Part shown: positions 42,458-54,003 of the stretch, in pieces
Position numbering within the stretch: position 1 is the stretch's first letter
Layout of the letters: every line of letters starts with the position of its first letter
Assembly (NCBI RefSeq): GCF_003171715.1
Contig: NZ_QGHL01000008.1
Location: 62,001-126,000, forward strand
From: Novosphingobium meiothermophilum
GTDB lineage: Bacteria; Pseudomonadota; Alphaproteobacteria; Sphingomonadales; Sphingomonadaceae
Reading direction: 5' to 3'
DNA: 64,000 nt
The notes under the pieces: generated by a model
The model's input: only the letters and a program-made list of their open reading frames with translations
Database searches by the model: none
What the model was told of the DNA's origin: nothing
Position numbers and translations under genes: made by a program

Positions 42458-43426
42458 CTGAAGGCTGCCGCCGCGCGCTTTGCCGCGCAGTGGCAGGCGC
42501 TTGCCCCGGAAGGCCCTGTAGGTCTGGCGGTTTCGGGCGGGGCGGACAGCCTCGCGCTCATGCTCCTCATGCAAGAAGTTGCGCCGCGCAACTTTCGCGT
42601 CGCGACGGTCGATCACGGTTTGCGCCCTGAAAGCGCAGGCGAAGCGGCCATGGTTGGTGCGCACTGCGCCCGACTTGGCATTGCGCACCAGACGTTGAAG
42701 GTCTCGCTGACGAAGGGCGCGGCCATTCAGGAGCGCGCGCGCGCGGCGCGCTATGGCGCTTTGGGCGGATGGTGCGAACGCGAAGGGCTGGCCGCGCTGG
42801 TCACGGCGCATCATGCCGACGATCAGGCGGAAACCATGGTCATGCGCCTCAATCGCGGGGCGGGGCTACGCGGGCTTGCCGCCATGCGCGCCGTGGCGCC
42901 GGTGCCGGGGGTGGGCGGCCATCGATCGATCCGCCTGCCGCTGATCCGTCCGCTGCTGTCGTGGCGGCGGGCCGAGCTGGCCGGGTTGGTGCAGGCTGCG
43001 GGGCTGGTCGCGGTCGATGATCCCTCCAACCGCGATCCGCGCCATGAGCGGGTGCGCATCCGTGACGCCATGACATCGGCCGCGCTGTTCGATTGCAACG
43101 GCATGGCCGCCAGTGCGGCGCACCTTGCCGATGCCGATGCCGCGCTCGAATGGATGGCGGACCGCCTCTGGGCCGAGGTTGCGGCGGAGACGGACGCAGG
43201 GCAGGCGATTGAACTTGCCTGTCCCGTCGATCTGCCGACGGCGCTGTGCCTGCGCCTGCTGGAGCGGGTGCTGGCGCGGTTCGGCGCGCCGCCACCGCGC
43301 GGGGCCGAACTGGCGCGATGGCGCACGGCGATGGCGGCTGGCGGGGTGGCGACGCTTGGCGGGGTGAAGGGAGATGCCCGGCGGGGCATCTGGCGCTTTA
43401 CCCGCGCGCCCGCGCATCGCCGCTGA
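42458..43426 (+). CDS. tilS: tRNA(Ile)-lysidine synthase, non-canonical start
   Basis: It makes lysidine at C34 of tRNA(Ile) CAU. The PP-loop VSGGADSLAL lies in frame just upstream of the first ATG (42560), so the true start must be before it; VDHGLRPES and HHADDQAETMVMRLNRG follow normally. The frame is open from 42428, yet no ATG, GTG or TTG occurs in it before 42560. CTG at 42458 has GGAG 5 bases upstream and gives LKAAAARFAAQWQAL, a plausible N-terminus of about 322 residues, and ATC at 42437 is also preceded by AAGGA. An ATG at 42441 with good spacing to AAGGA is out of frame. A sequencing or genuine indel is possible. Confidence 0.75.
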   Translation: MKAAAARFAAQWQALAPEGPVGLAVSGGADSLALMLLMQEVAPRNFRVATVDHGLRPESAGEAAMVGAHCARLGIAHQTLKVSLTKGAAIQERARAARYGALGGWCEREGLAALVTAHHADDQAETMVMRLNRGAGLRGLAAMRAVAPVPGVGGHRSIRLPLIRPLLSWRRAELAGLVQAAGLVAVDDPSNRDPRHERVRIRDAMTSAALFDCNGMAASAAHLADADAALEWMADRLWAEVAAETDAGQAIELACPVDLPTALCLRLLERVLARFGAPPPRGAELARWRTAMAAGGVATLGGVKGDARRGIWRFTRAPAHRR

Positions 43427-43614
43427 TGATACGTTCGCCTGACGATCCTTTCCCTTCCGATTCGCCCTTCCCTTCCCATGCGGCAGAGGGTTTGCGCCTT
43501 CGGGACAGGTCGAGGAAAAAGGGGAGCGTCCTTATATTGCGATTCACCCAGTCCGGCCTACATTGAGCCAAGCGAATGCGGCGCATCAGGCGGCGCGAAC
43601 CGGAAAGACCCGCG

Positions 43615-45549
<1,935 letters not shown>

Positions 45550-45576
45550 AACGGTCTTGCTGGCAAGCAGCAAAGC

Positions 45577-45606
45577 GGGGCGGGGGCAATCTCCCGCCCC
45601 TTTTTT
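45577..45606 (+). terminator. Intrinsic terminator of ftsH
   Basis: GGGGCGGG (45577-45584) pairs perfectly with CCCGCCCC (45593-45600), loop 8, followed by six T (45601-45606). A textbook Rho-independent terminator. Confidence 0.9.
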
Positions 45607-45681
45607 CGCGTGCTGCATGTGCGGCGGAAGGCGCTGAATCGGGCCGGTTTCACCCAAGATTAACCTTGTCCGTGCAGTCCG

Positions 45682-47280
45682 GTGCCAAAGAGGCTATGGG
45701 GCTGGCAGGCTACAGGACGCAAGGTGTTCACAGCGCGCGATCAGATGGTGGCGCTCGCGGGGGCGGGCGGGGGGAGCAGCTTCGGCCTGCGCACCACACC
45801 GCCGCGCGCGCGCAGTGCCGCCGCGCCCCTGCCTCCGCACCGGCGCAGCGCAGCCATCGCCGCGCTGGAAAGGCTCTGGCGTGCACGGATGGTGCCGGTC
45901 GAACGCTGGTTCGCCAAAGCCGATCTGGTCCCCGATCTGGCCGAGGATGTAGGCAGCGCGCGCTGGTTCCGGGGCTTTGCCACGATGCTCGGCCTGGGTG
46001 CCGCCGCCGTGCTGATGTTGCCCGATTTCGCACCCTTGCAGGCCGCGCCGACCAGCGTGCTTGATGATGCGGCGCTGGCCGAACTGCGTGTGCAGGGTAT
46101 CCGCCCGCTGGCGCTGGGGGCCGACAACGGCCGCCGCATGAACCCCACGGCTGCGGTGATCCCGCTGGCGGCTGCGCCCGAACGGCCCAGCATCGATCTT
46201 GTTGCCACTTTGGGTGCGGGCGACAGTTTTCCGCGCATGCTGCAACGCGCGGGGCTTGCCTCAGCCGATATCGTGCGCGTGCTTGATCTGGTTGGCGCGC
46301 AAGTGAAGCCGGGCACGATCCCGGCAGGCACGCGCTTCAACATCCGTCTTGGAGCGCGCAGCAGCCCGGCGCAGCCCCGCCCGCTGGAAGCGCTTTCGTT
46401 CCGTCCCCGCTTCGACCTCGCGCTTGAGGTGAAGCGCAGCGGCGGTGGCCTTTTGCTGGTGGCGAACGCCATTCCCGTCGATACGGCGCCGCTGCGCATT
46501 CGCGGCATCGTGGGGCCCAGCCTGTACCGTTCGGCACGCGCAGCCGGCGCCCCTCCTGCCACGGTGCAGGATTACCTGCGCACCATCGACGAGCACATGG
46601 CCTTCGAGGAAATCGCGCCGGGCGACGAGTTCGATCTGGTCTTTGCCAACCGGCGCGCCGCCGATGGCCAGCAGCAGCCGGGCGACCTCATCTATGCCGG
46701 GGTGGTCCGCGCCGGAAAGCCGCTGCTGCAATTGCTGCGCTGGGGCAATGACGGCGCGTTCTATTCGCCGCAGGGCATGGCCGAAGGGGCGGAGCAGACC
46801 GAAAGTTTCCTTGGTGCTCCGGTCAACGGGCACATCACATCGTATTACGGCGCAAGGCGGCACCCGATTCTGGGCTACGTGCGAATGCATGCCGGGGTGG
46901 ATTTTGCCGCCGGGTGGGGCGCGCCCGTCTATGCCGCAACCGATGGGCGGGTCAGCTTTGCCGGGTGGCACGGCGGACACGGCAATTTCGTGCGGCTTGA
47001 CCACGGCGGCGGCATCGGCACCGGCTATGCCCACATGAGCCGCATTGCCGTGGCCCCCGGCATGGCCGTGCGGCGCGGACAGGTTATCGGCTATGTCGGC
47101 TCTACGGGCCTTTCCACCGGCGCGCACCTGCATTACGAGATGTATCGCGGCGGCCAGACGGTGAACCCGCTTTCGTTTGGCGCAATCACTCGCCGCGCCA
47201 CGGTTGATCCGGCCCAATTGGCCGCTTTCCGGGCCAAGTTGGCGCAGGTTACGGCCATTCCGGCGGCAAGGCTGCGCTGA
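45682..47280 (+). CDS. M23 family metallopeptidase (LytM-like)
   Basis: A 532-residue protein. A long N-terminal part contains one membrane segment (about 98-118, GFATMLGLGAAAVLMLPDF); a LysM-like region with ATLGAGDSFPRMLQRAGLASADI (about 176-200) follows. The C-terminal LytM/M23 domain (about 385-505) has SYYGARRHPILGYVRMHAGVDFA (zinc His/Asp) and GSTGLSTGAHLHYEMY (HxH). It should hydrolyse or remodel peptidoglycan peptide bridges in the periplasm. The start is uncertain: GTG at 45682 is used; an in-frame ATG at 45745 removes 21 residues. It is set 130 bp after ftsH. Confidence 0.83.
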   Translation: MPKRLWGWQATGRKVFTARDQMVALAGAGGGSSFGLRTTPPRARSAAAPLPPHRRSAAIAALERLWRARMVPVERWFAKADLVPDLAEDVGSARWFRGFATMLGLGAAAVLMLPDFAPLQAAPTSVLDDAALAELRVQGIRPLALGADNGRRMNPTAAVIPLAAAPERPSIDLVATLGAGDSFPRMLQRAGLASADIVRVLDLVGAQVKPGTIPAGTRFNIRLGARSSPAQPRPLEALSFRPRFDLALEVKRSGGGLLLVANAIPVDTAPLRIRGIVGPSLYRSARAAGAPPATVQDYLRTIDEHMAFEEIAPGDEFDLVFANRRAADGQQQPGDLIYAGVVRAGKPLLQLLRWGNDGAFYSPQGMAEGAEQTESFLGAPVNGHITSYYGARRHPILGYVRMHAGVDFAAGWGAPVYAATDGRVSFAGWHGGHGNFVRLDHGGGIGTGYAHMSRIAVAPGMAVRRGQVIGYVGSTGLSTGAHLHYEMYRGGQTVNPLSFGAITRRATVDPAQLAAFRAKLAQVTAIPAARLR

Positions 47281-47323
47281 CGCCGGCGAATTGCGGCGCC
47301 GGGGGATGGCCGGTCCAGAGTAG

Positions 47324-48370
<1,047 letters not shown>

Positions 48371-48378
48371 TTCCTGCA

Positions 48379-48939
48379 ATGACCCGCGCTGATGTTTCGA
48401 TCATTCCCTTTGGCGGCAAGACCCCGCGCATTCACGAAAGCGCCTTCATCGCGCCGGGCTGCCGGATTATCGGCGATGTCGAGATCGGGCCGGACGTGTC
48501 CATCTGGTATAACTGCGTCCTGCGCGGCGATGTGAACTTCATCCGCATCGGTGCGCGCACCAACATCCAGGACGGCAGCGTGATCCATGTTGACAGTCCT
48601 GCCCCCGGAAAGCCGGAAGGCTATCCCACGATCATCGGCGAGGACGTGCTGGTGGGCCATCTGGCCATGGTTCACGGCTGCGTGATCGAGGATCGCGGTT
48701 TCGTGGGGCTGGGCGCCATCGTGATGAGCGGCGCGCATATCGAAAGCGACGGGATGCTGGCGGCGGGCGCCATGCTGACGGGCGGCAAGCGCGTGCTTTC
48801 CCGCCAGTTGTGGAGCGGCCGCCCGGCCAGCTACATGCGCGATCTCAACGATGCGGCCATCACCGAGATGCAACGCGGCGTGCAGCACTATGTGCGCAAC
48901 GGGCAGGCGCACAAGCTGGCGGTGAACGCAGGTCACTGA
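48379..48939 (+). CDS. Gamma-carbonic anhydrase family protein
   Basis: A 186-residue left-handed beta-helix protein. Repeated hexapeptides (IIGDVEIGPDVSIWYNCVLRGDVNFIRIGART) and the metal His pair in TIIGEDVLVGHLAMVHGCVIED match the YrdA/PaaY gamma-class family. It may bind zinc and hydrate CO2, but many members lack proven activity. The ATG at 48379, 8 bp after hemB, suggests co-transcription; the DUF167 gene follows within 4 bp. Confidence 0.88.
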   Translation: MTRADVSIIPFGGKTPRIHESAFIAPGCRIIGDVEIGPDVSIWYNCVLRGDVNFIRIGARTNIQDGSVIHVDSPAPGKPEGYPTIIGEDVLVGHLAMVHGCVIEDRGFVGLGAIVMSGAHIESDGMLAAGAMLTGGKRVLSRQLWSGRPASYMRDLNDAAITEMQRGVQHYVRNGQAHKLAVNAGH

Positions 48940-48942
48940 GCC

Positions 48943-49227
48943 TTGGCACGGCCGAGGACACAACTGCCGGAACCGCACTGTCTGCGCGCCATGGCCGATG
49001 GCGATGGCCGCCTTGCCGTGCGAGTGACGCCGGGCGCGAAAAGCGAAGCCATCGCGATCGAGGACGGGCGTGTTGTCGTGAAGGTCAGGGCCAAGCCGGA
49101 GGATGGCAAGGCAACCGCCGCGGTGCTCCAGCTCGTTGCCCGCGCCCTTGAAGTTGCGCCATCGCAGGTGGAAATGTTGCGCGGCGCAACTTCGCGCGAG
49201 AAGCTTCTGCGCATTCCCCTGTCGTGA
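48943..49227 (+). CDS. DUF167 (YggU) family protein
   Basis: A 94-residue small protein of DUF167: LAVRVTPGAKSEAIAIEDGRVVVKVRAKPEDGKATAAVLQLVARAL, then SREKLLRIPL. The start is a TTG at 48943, 3 bp after the carbonic-anhydrase stop; ATG at 48991 would give 78 residues and still contain the whole family domain. No Shine-Dalgarno resolves it. Function unknown. Confidence 0.75.
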   Translation: MARPRTQLPEPHCLRAMADGDGRLAVRVTPGAKSEAIAIEDGRVVVKVRAKPEDGKATAAVLQLVARALEVAPSQVEMLRGATSREKLLRIPLS

Positions 49228-49312
49228 CGGGTTTCGGACCCTAGCCTTTTGCGCGCTTGCTCCGCCAGCCCCCCGGTCTAGGTGTGGGCCTCGCAAGAGA
49301 GAGGATAGCGAC

Positions 49313-50062
49313 ATGACCGGACCATTGGCAGGCAGGACGGCGCTCGTGACGGGCGGATCGCGCGGGATCGGTCGGGCCATAGCCCGAAGGCTGGCCGCAG
49401 ACGGAGCGCGCGTGGCGATCAATTACCGCCACGATGCGGCCGCCGCGCAGGAGGTTGTCGATGCCATAGTGGCCTCAGGCGGCAGCGGCTTTGCGCTTCA
49501 GGCCGATGTCAGCGATCAGGCGCAGATCGAGGAGATGTTCGCTCAGTTCGATGCACAGGCCGATGGCCTCGACATCCTTGTCAACAATGCCGGGATCGGC
49601 ATGATGGCAACGCTGGCCCAGACCGATGCCGACACGTTCGACCGGCAGATGGCCGTGAACGCCAAGGGGCCGTTCCTTGTCACGAAAGCCGCACTTTTGC
49701 GCATCCGCGACGGCGGACGCATCATCAACCTGTCGTCCATGGTGGCGCAGGTGGCTTATGCTTCGTGCATTGCCTATGCCATGAGCAAGGCGGCGGTGAA
49801 CCACTTCACCCTATCGCTCGCCGCGGAACTGGGCGCGCGGGGGATCACCGTCAACGCGGTGGCGCCGGGAGCCACGATCACCGACTTTGCGCCCGACCTG
49901 TTCAATGATCCGGCAACGGTGCAGTATCTGGCAGGCATGGCGGCGCTGGGCCGGGTAGGGCAGCCCGATGACATCGCACGCGTGGTTGCCATGCTGGCCG
50001 GGCCGGATGGCGCATGGATCACCGGCCAGGTGATCGAGGCTTCGGGCGGGATGCATCTCTAG
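49313..50062 (+). CDS. Short-chain dehydrogenase/reductase
   Basis: A 249-residue classical SDR. The NAD(P) loop TGGSRGIGRAI is at 13-23, NNAG at about 87, the catalytic Ser in INLSSMVAQ, and YAMSKAA holds Tyr and Lys. The Thr at the first glycine motif and the Arg in GSRG suggest NADP(H). It resembles FabG-like or glucose-1-dehydrogenase-like enzymes, but substrate is unknown. GAGAGGATAG precedes the ATG. Confidence 0.88.
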   Translation: MTGPLAGRTALVTGGSRGIGRAIARRLAADGARVAINYRHDAAAAQEVVDAIVASGGSGFALQADVSDQAQIEEMFAQFDAQADGLDILVNNAGIGMMATLAQTDADTFDRQMAVNAKGPFLVTKAALLRIRDGGRIINLSSMVAQVAYASCIAYAMSKAAVNHFTLSLAAELGARGITVNAVAPGATITDFAPDLFNDPATVQYLAGMAALGRVGQPDDIARVVAMLAGPDGAWITGQVIEASGGMHL

Positions 50063-50081
50063 CGCGTTCTCGAACTGCACT

Positions 50082-50720
50082 TCATTCGGGCGGAAGGCGC
50101 AGGGCCACGGCCACCATCGCCGCCGCCCAGGCCGAGGCCATGCCGAGGCTTGCCAGCGGTGCGCGGTCCTGAACAAACGCGCCCAGAACCGCGCCTGCCA
50201 GCAGTCCGCCCCACAGCAAGGCCCATGACAGCGCCGCCGAGGCATCGCGCTTGCCGCCAAGCAGGCGGGCAATGCCGATGCCCAGCTTCACCAGTGCGCC
50301 GGTCATGTAGGTGAGGCCCACCGCCACTTCGCCATCGCGCTGGAAGGTGTTGTTGAGCGCGCCCATGGCGAGCACCAGCGCGGCCATCATCACCACGGGC
50401 CATTGCAGCACCTGCCCCGCTGCGGCGATTGCCAGCAGCGCCGCAACCAGCGCCAGCACTGCAACCTTGCGCCAGCGCCCGGCGCGTTCGACCAGCAGCG
50501 CCCCTCCAGCCACGCCCGCGACGAATCCTGCGATCAGCAGCGCGGGCACCAGCGCATCGCGCACGGATGTGCCCAGCGCGACACCGAGCCGGGTTGTGTT
50601 GCCCGACATGAAGGACACGAAATAGCCATGGCCGACGATGAAGCCCACGGCATCGACAAAGCCTGCCAGAGCTGCAAGCGCGGCGGCAAAGAGGCGGCGC
50701 TGTTGGTCGGAAAGAATCAC
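50082..50720 (-). CDS. DUF1275 (YoaK) family membrane protein
   Basis: A 212-residue protein with about six hydrophobic segments. LAALAGFVDAVGFIVGHGYFVSFMSGNTTRLG is the DUF1275 signature, and VGLTYMTGALVKLG follows. Some members are transporters by annotation only. The start is inferred to be the GTG at 50720, giving VILSDQQRRLFAAALAAL; in-frame residues before it look unconserved. Convergent with the SDR gene. Confidence 0.8.
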   Translation of the reverse strand: MILSDQQRRLFAAALAALAGFVDAVGFIVGHGYFVSFMSGNTTRLGVALGTSVRDALVPALLIAGFVAGVAGGALLVERAGRWRKVAVLALVAALLAIAAAGQVLQWPVVMMAALVLAMGALNNTFQRDGEVAVGLTYMTGALVKLGIGIARLLGGKRDASAALSWALLWGGLLAGAVLGAFVQDRAPLASLGMASAWAAAMVAVALRLPPE

Positions 50721-50772
50721 GCGCCGGGGCTTAGCCCTTCGGCGCGCGGTTGGGAATTGCGCGAATGGCGGA

Positions 50773-51264
50773 TCAATCCCGCGCCATCCCCTTTGCCATG
50801 CGCGAAAGCACGTCCGCCATGGCCTCGGCAATCTCGCTGTCGGGCGGGGCAACATCTGCAATGGCGCGGGTCATGCAATCGGCCCATTGCCCGGCGGTCT
50901 TTCGGGTGATCGGGAAGGGCTTGTGCATCGACATCATGCACTTGCCGGGATTGGCCTCGAACCAGTCGCGGGGGCCGCCGCACCATCCGGCCAGAAAACC
51001 AGCCAGCGATTCGCGCATCGGGGCAAGATCGGGCGCGTGCATCGCGCGCAGCGCCTTGTAGGCAGGATCGGATTCCATGAGATCATAGAACCGGTCGGTG
51101 ATCCGGCGCAGCATCTCCTTGCCGCCAATGCGGTCATAGGGGGATTTCGCCGGAGCTTCTGCAACATCGCTGGCCAAGGGATCGCGCCTTTCGCGTTCAG
51201 GGGATCGGGAGCCTTGGCTGTGCCCTGCGTTGCGCCAGCCATCATTGATCCCGGTCAAGCGCAT
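50773..51264 (-). CDS. Group II truncated haemoglobin
   Basis: A 163-residue globin with an N-terminal tail of about 43 residues before the core. SPYDRIGGKEMLRRITDRFYDLM contains the B10 Tyr, MHKPFPIT supplies the proximal His (F8), and GQWADCMTRAI carries the G8 Trp typical of group II (TrHbO) globins. It binds oxygen, NO or peroxide and may aid oxidative protection. The start at 51264 overlaps the ligase gene end by 23 bp, so the exact N-terminus is uncertain. Confidence 0.85.
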   Translation of the reverse strand: MRLTGINDGWRNAGHSQGSRSPERERRDPLASDVAEAPAKSPYDRIGGKEMLRRITDRFYDLMESDPAYKALRAMHAPDLAPMRESLAGFLAGWCGGPRDWFEANPGKCMMSMHKPFPITRKTAGQWADCMTRAIADVAPPDSEIAEAMADVLSRMAKGMARD

Positions 51265-52861
51265 TCTCCGGGGCAATCATCGCGCGCAGCGTTTCCAGCC
51301 GGTCCGCCTCGTGCGCGGGCTTGTCGGTGCGGATACGGTTGATGCGGGGAAAACGCATGGCAAGGCCGGACTTGTGGCGCTTGCTGGCATGGACCGAATC
51401 GAAGGCAATCTCGAACACCAGCGACTTGTCCGTTTCGCGCACCGGGCCGAACTTGGCCACGGTGTGCTGGCGCACGTGCCGGTCGAGCAGTTTCAGTTCC
51501 GCATCGGTGAACCCGAAATAGGCCTTGCCCACGGGCAGCAGTTCCGCTCCCTGATCGGGATCGCCGTTCCAGCAGCCGAAAGTGAAATCGGAATAGAACG
51601 AGGAGCGCTTGCCGCTCCCGCGCTGCGCATACATCAGCACGCAATCGATCAGCAGCGGATCGCGCTTCCACTTGAACCACAACCCGGCGCGGCGGCCCGC
51701 AACATAGGGGCTGTCGCGCCGCTTGAGCATCACGCCCTCGATCGCCTCGTCGCGCGCGCGGGCGCGGATTTCGGAAAGTTCGTCGAAATCGCGCGCAGGG
51801 ATTACCGGCGAGATGTCGAAACGGGTGGCGTCAAGGCGCGCGGCCAGCGCTTCCAGCCGGGCGCGGCGCTGATCCCATGGCCTTTCGCGCAGATCCTCGC
51901 CATTCTCGATCAGCAGGTCATAAAGGCGCACGAAGGCGGGATAATCGGCCAGCATGACGTTCGACACTCTCTTGCGGCCAAGACGCTGTTGCAGGGCGTT
52001 GAAACTGGCCGCGCCACCCGCCGTGCCGCGCTGATGCACGCCGCGCACCAGCAGTTCGCCATCAAGCACGCAAGGGGTGGAAAGGGCTGCGGCAATTTCC
52101 GGGAACGTGGCGGAAATGTCATCGCCGCTGCGCGAATAGACGCGGGTTTCGCCTGATACATGCGCGATCTGCACCCGGATGCCGTCCCATTTCCATTCGG
52201 CCGCGTATTCCGAAAGGTTCAACGTTTCGGCTTCGAGCGGGTGAGCCAGCATGAACGGGCGGAACAGCGGCAGCAGATCGGTGCGCGGCGGTGGTGCGCC
52301 CCTGTCGGCCCATGCGAAGAGCGGCGCATAGGGCGGGGTCTGGCCGTGCCAGTATTCTTCCACCTCCTCCACGCTCACCCCGAAAGCCTGCGCGAAGGCA
52401 ACCTTGGCAAGCCGCGTGGAAATGCCGACGCGCATGGCGCCCGTGGCAAGTTTCAGCAGTGCATGGCGACCCCTGGTGTCAAGACGGTCAAGCAGGTCTG
52501 CCAGAACCGCAGGCGCGGTGCTGCGGGATGCCTCGCCCAGTGCTGCGACGACCTCGGCCACGCCCGGTGCGGGCAGAGGCTCGCTCACCGGATCGGGCCA
52601 GAGCAGGCTGGCGGTCTCGGCCGTATCGCCTACATATTCCCGGCTCAGCGCCCAGAGCACCGGATCGACACGCTCAGCCATCATGCTGCGGATCAGGCTG
52701 GCTTTCACGGCGGGGAAGTCCAGCCCGTCCGTCAGCGCCGCGAGCGCCCAGCCACGGTCGGGATCCGGCGTCTCGCGCAGGTAGGCGGCCAGCAGGGCAA
52801 GCTTGGCATTGCGCGACGGTGTGAGGAGCAGCGCATCGAGCAGGGCGGCGAAACGCTCCAT
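51242..52861 (-). CDS. ATP-dependent DNA ligase
   Basis: A 539-residue LigB/LigC-like ligase. An N-terminal helical DNA-binding domain (1 to about 180) is followed by the nucleotidyltransferase core with adenylation Lys224 in EWKWDGIRV, the RSGDDIS and LDGELLV motifs, then EGVMLKRRDSPYVAGRR and WFKWKRDPLLIDCVLMYAQ, and an OB-fold (about 430-539). It seals nicks in repair alongside NAD ligase LigA. The next gene upstream on the strand is an MBL exonuclease, a known pairing (the DNA ligase-associated exonuclease set with Lhr helicase and phosphoesterase). The start codon overlaps the exonuclease stop (TGATG). Confidence 0.9.
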   Translation of the reverse strand: MERFAALLDALLLTPSRNAKLALLAAYLRETPDPDRGWALAALTDGLDFPAVKASLIRSMMAERVDPVLWALSREYVGDTAETASLLWPDPVSEPLPAPGVAEVVAALGEASRSTAPAVLADLLDRLDTRGRHALLKLATGAMRVGISTRLAKVAFAQAFGVSVEEVEEYWHGQTPPYAPLFAWADRGAPPPRTDLLPLFRPFMLAHPLEAETLNLSEYAAEWKWDGIRVQIAHVSGETRVYSRSGDDISATFPEIAAALSTPCVLDGELLVRGVHQRGTAGGAASFNALQQRLGRKRVSNVMLADYPAFVRLYDLLIENGEDLRERPWDQRRARLEALAARLDATRFDISPVIPARDFDELSEIRARARDEAIEGVMLKRRDSPYVAGRRAGLWFKWKRDPLLIDCVLMYAQRGSGKRSSFYSDFTFGCWNGDPDQGAELLPVGKAYFGFTDAELKLLDRHVRQHTVAKFGPVRETDKSLVFEIAFDSVHASKRHKSGLAMRFPRINRIRTDKPAHEADRLETLRAMIAPENALDRDQ

Positions 52862-53880
52862 CAGTCGCTCTCGTCCTCGTAGCCGACCAGCGCCAGCGCG
52901 CGGGCCTTTCGCTGGGTCAGTTCGCACCAGCGCAGAAGGGCTTCCTCACGGCCGTGGGTGATCCATGTTTCGGCCGGGTTCACTTGCGCGATTGTCTGGG
53001 TCAGTTCGTCCCAGTCGGCATGGTCGGAAATGACGAGCGGCAGCTCAACGCCGCGTTGGCGCACGCGCTGGCGCACGCGCATCCAGCCCGATGCCATGGC
53101 GGTGATCGGATCGGGCAGGCGGCAGCTCCAGCGGTCGTTGAGTGCCGATGGCGGGCAAATGACGATGGCGTTGGCCAGCGCTGCCCTGGGCACGCCCGCC
53201 ACCGGCCTGAGATTGCCGAGGTCAACCCCGTGCTCCTGATAGAGCCGGCACATTCTCTCCATCGCGCCATGAAGCCAGATAGTTTCGCGGTATCCGGCGG
53301 CGCGCAGTTCGGCGATCACGCGCTGCGCCTTGCCCAGGGCATAGGCGCCCACGAGGATGCAGCGGCCCTGTTCGTTCTCGCGCGCGGCCAGCAGCCTTGC
53401 GATCTCCTCGCCGATTGGCGGATGGCGAAAGACCGGCAGGCCGAAGGTGGCCTCGGTCACGAAGACATCGCACGGCGTGACCGCGAAAGGCGCGCAGGTG
53501 GGATCGGGGCGGCGCTTGTAGTCGCCGGTCACGATCACCCGCTCTCCGGCGTGTTCCAGCAGGATTTGCGCGGAGCCGAGCACGTGGCCTGCGGGCAGGA
53601 AGGTTGCGCTGACGCCGCCGCCGAGGCTGATCCTCTCGCCATAGACGACCGCGCGCGCGCCCGTTTCACCCACGCCATAGCGCAGGCTCATGATCGCCAG
53701 CGTTTCAGGCGTGGAGATGGTCTGTCGATGACCGGCGCGGGCATGATCGGCATGGCCATGCGTGACAAGCGCGATATCCACCGCCCGCGCAGGATCGATC
53801 CACGCATCGGCAGGGACAATGTAAAGCCCTGTCGGTTCGGGTCTGAGCCAGGAGAAGGGCGGTTTCATCGCGCAGACCAT
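52861..53880 (-). CDS. MBL-fold ligase-associated exonuclease
   Basis: A 339-residue protein with metallo-beta-lactamase and beta-CASP parts. THGHADH (40-46) is the HxHxDH motif and GHVLGSAQI plus VTGDYKRRPDPT supply further ligands; the C-terminal half has EVVISDHADWDEL-like LPLVISDHADWDEL and AETWITHGREEALLRW. This is the DNA ligase-associated exonuclease family, thought to act in DNA repair with the ligase. Two starts compete: 53880 and 53868 (MKPPFSWLRP). Followed directly by the ligase gene. Confidence 0.87.
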   Translation of the reverse strand: MVCAMKPPFSWLRPEPTGLYIVPADAWIDPARAVDIALVTHGHADHARAGHRQTISTPETLAIMSLRYGVGETGARAVVYGERISLGGGVSATFLPAGHVLGSAQILLEHAGERVIVTGDYKRRPDPTCAPFAVTPCDVFVTEATFGLPVFRHPPIGEEIARLLAARENEQGRCILVGAYALGKAQRVIAELRAAGYRETIWLHGAMERMCRLYQEHGVDLGNLRPVAGVPRAALANAIVICPPSALNDRWSCRLPDPITAMASGWMRVRQRVRQRGVELPLVISDHADWDELTQTIAQVNPAETWITHGREEALLRWCELTQRKARALALVGYEDESD

Positions 53881-53949
53881 GGCGGGAGCGCGCGAGGCGT
53901 TCCAGTGCCCATCAGGCCGTGAAGTTGCGCGGCGCAACTCTGGTGCAAG

Positions 53950-53980
53950 AAAAAGGCCCGTCCCGGCAAGGACGGGCCTT
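53950..53980 (-). terminator. Intrinsic terminator of clpA
   Basis: Perfect 11-bp inverted repeat (AAGGCCCGTCC at 53953-53963 with 53970-53980, loop 6), followed on the minus strand by a T-run (53951-53954 and onward). It lies 24 bp after the clpA stop. Confidence 0.85.
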
Positions 53981-54003
53981 GATCCCTGAGATCAGGCAAA
54001 GGC

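Noticed and set aside
43492..43540. A sigma-32 heat-shock promoter for ftsH
   Set aside because: CTTATATTG resembles the -10 element, but no CTTG -35 lies at the right spacing; only a possible -10 TATATT is noted.
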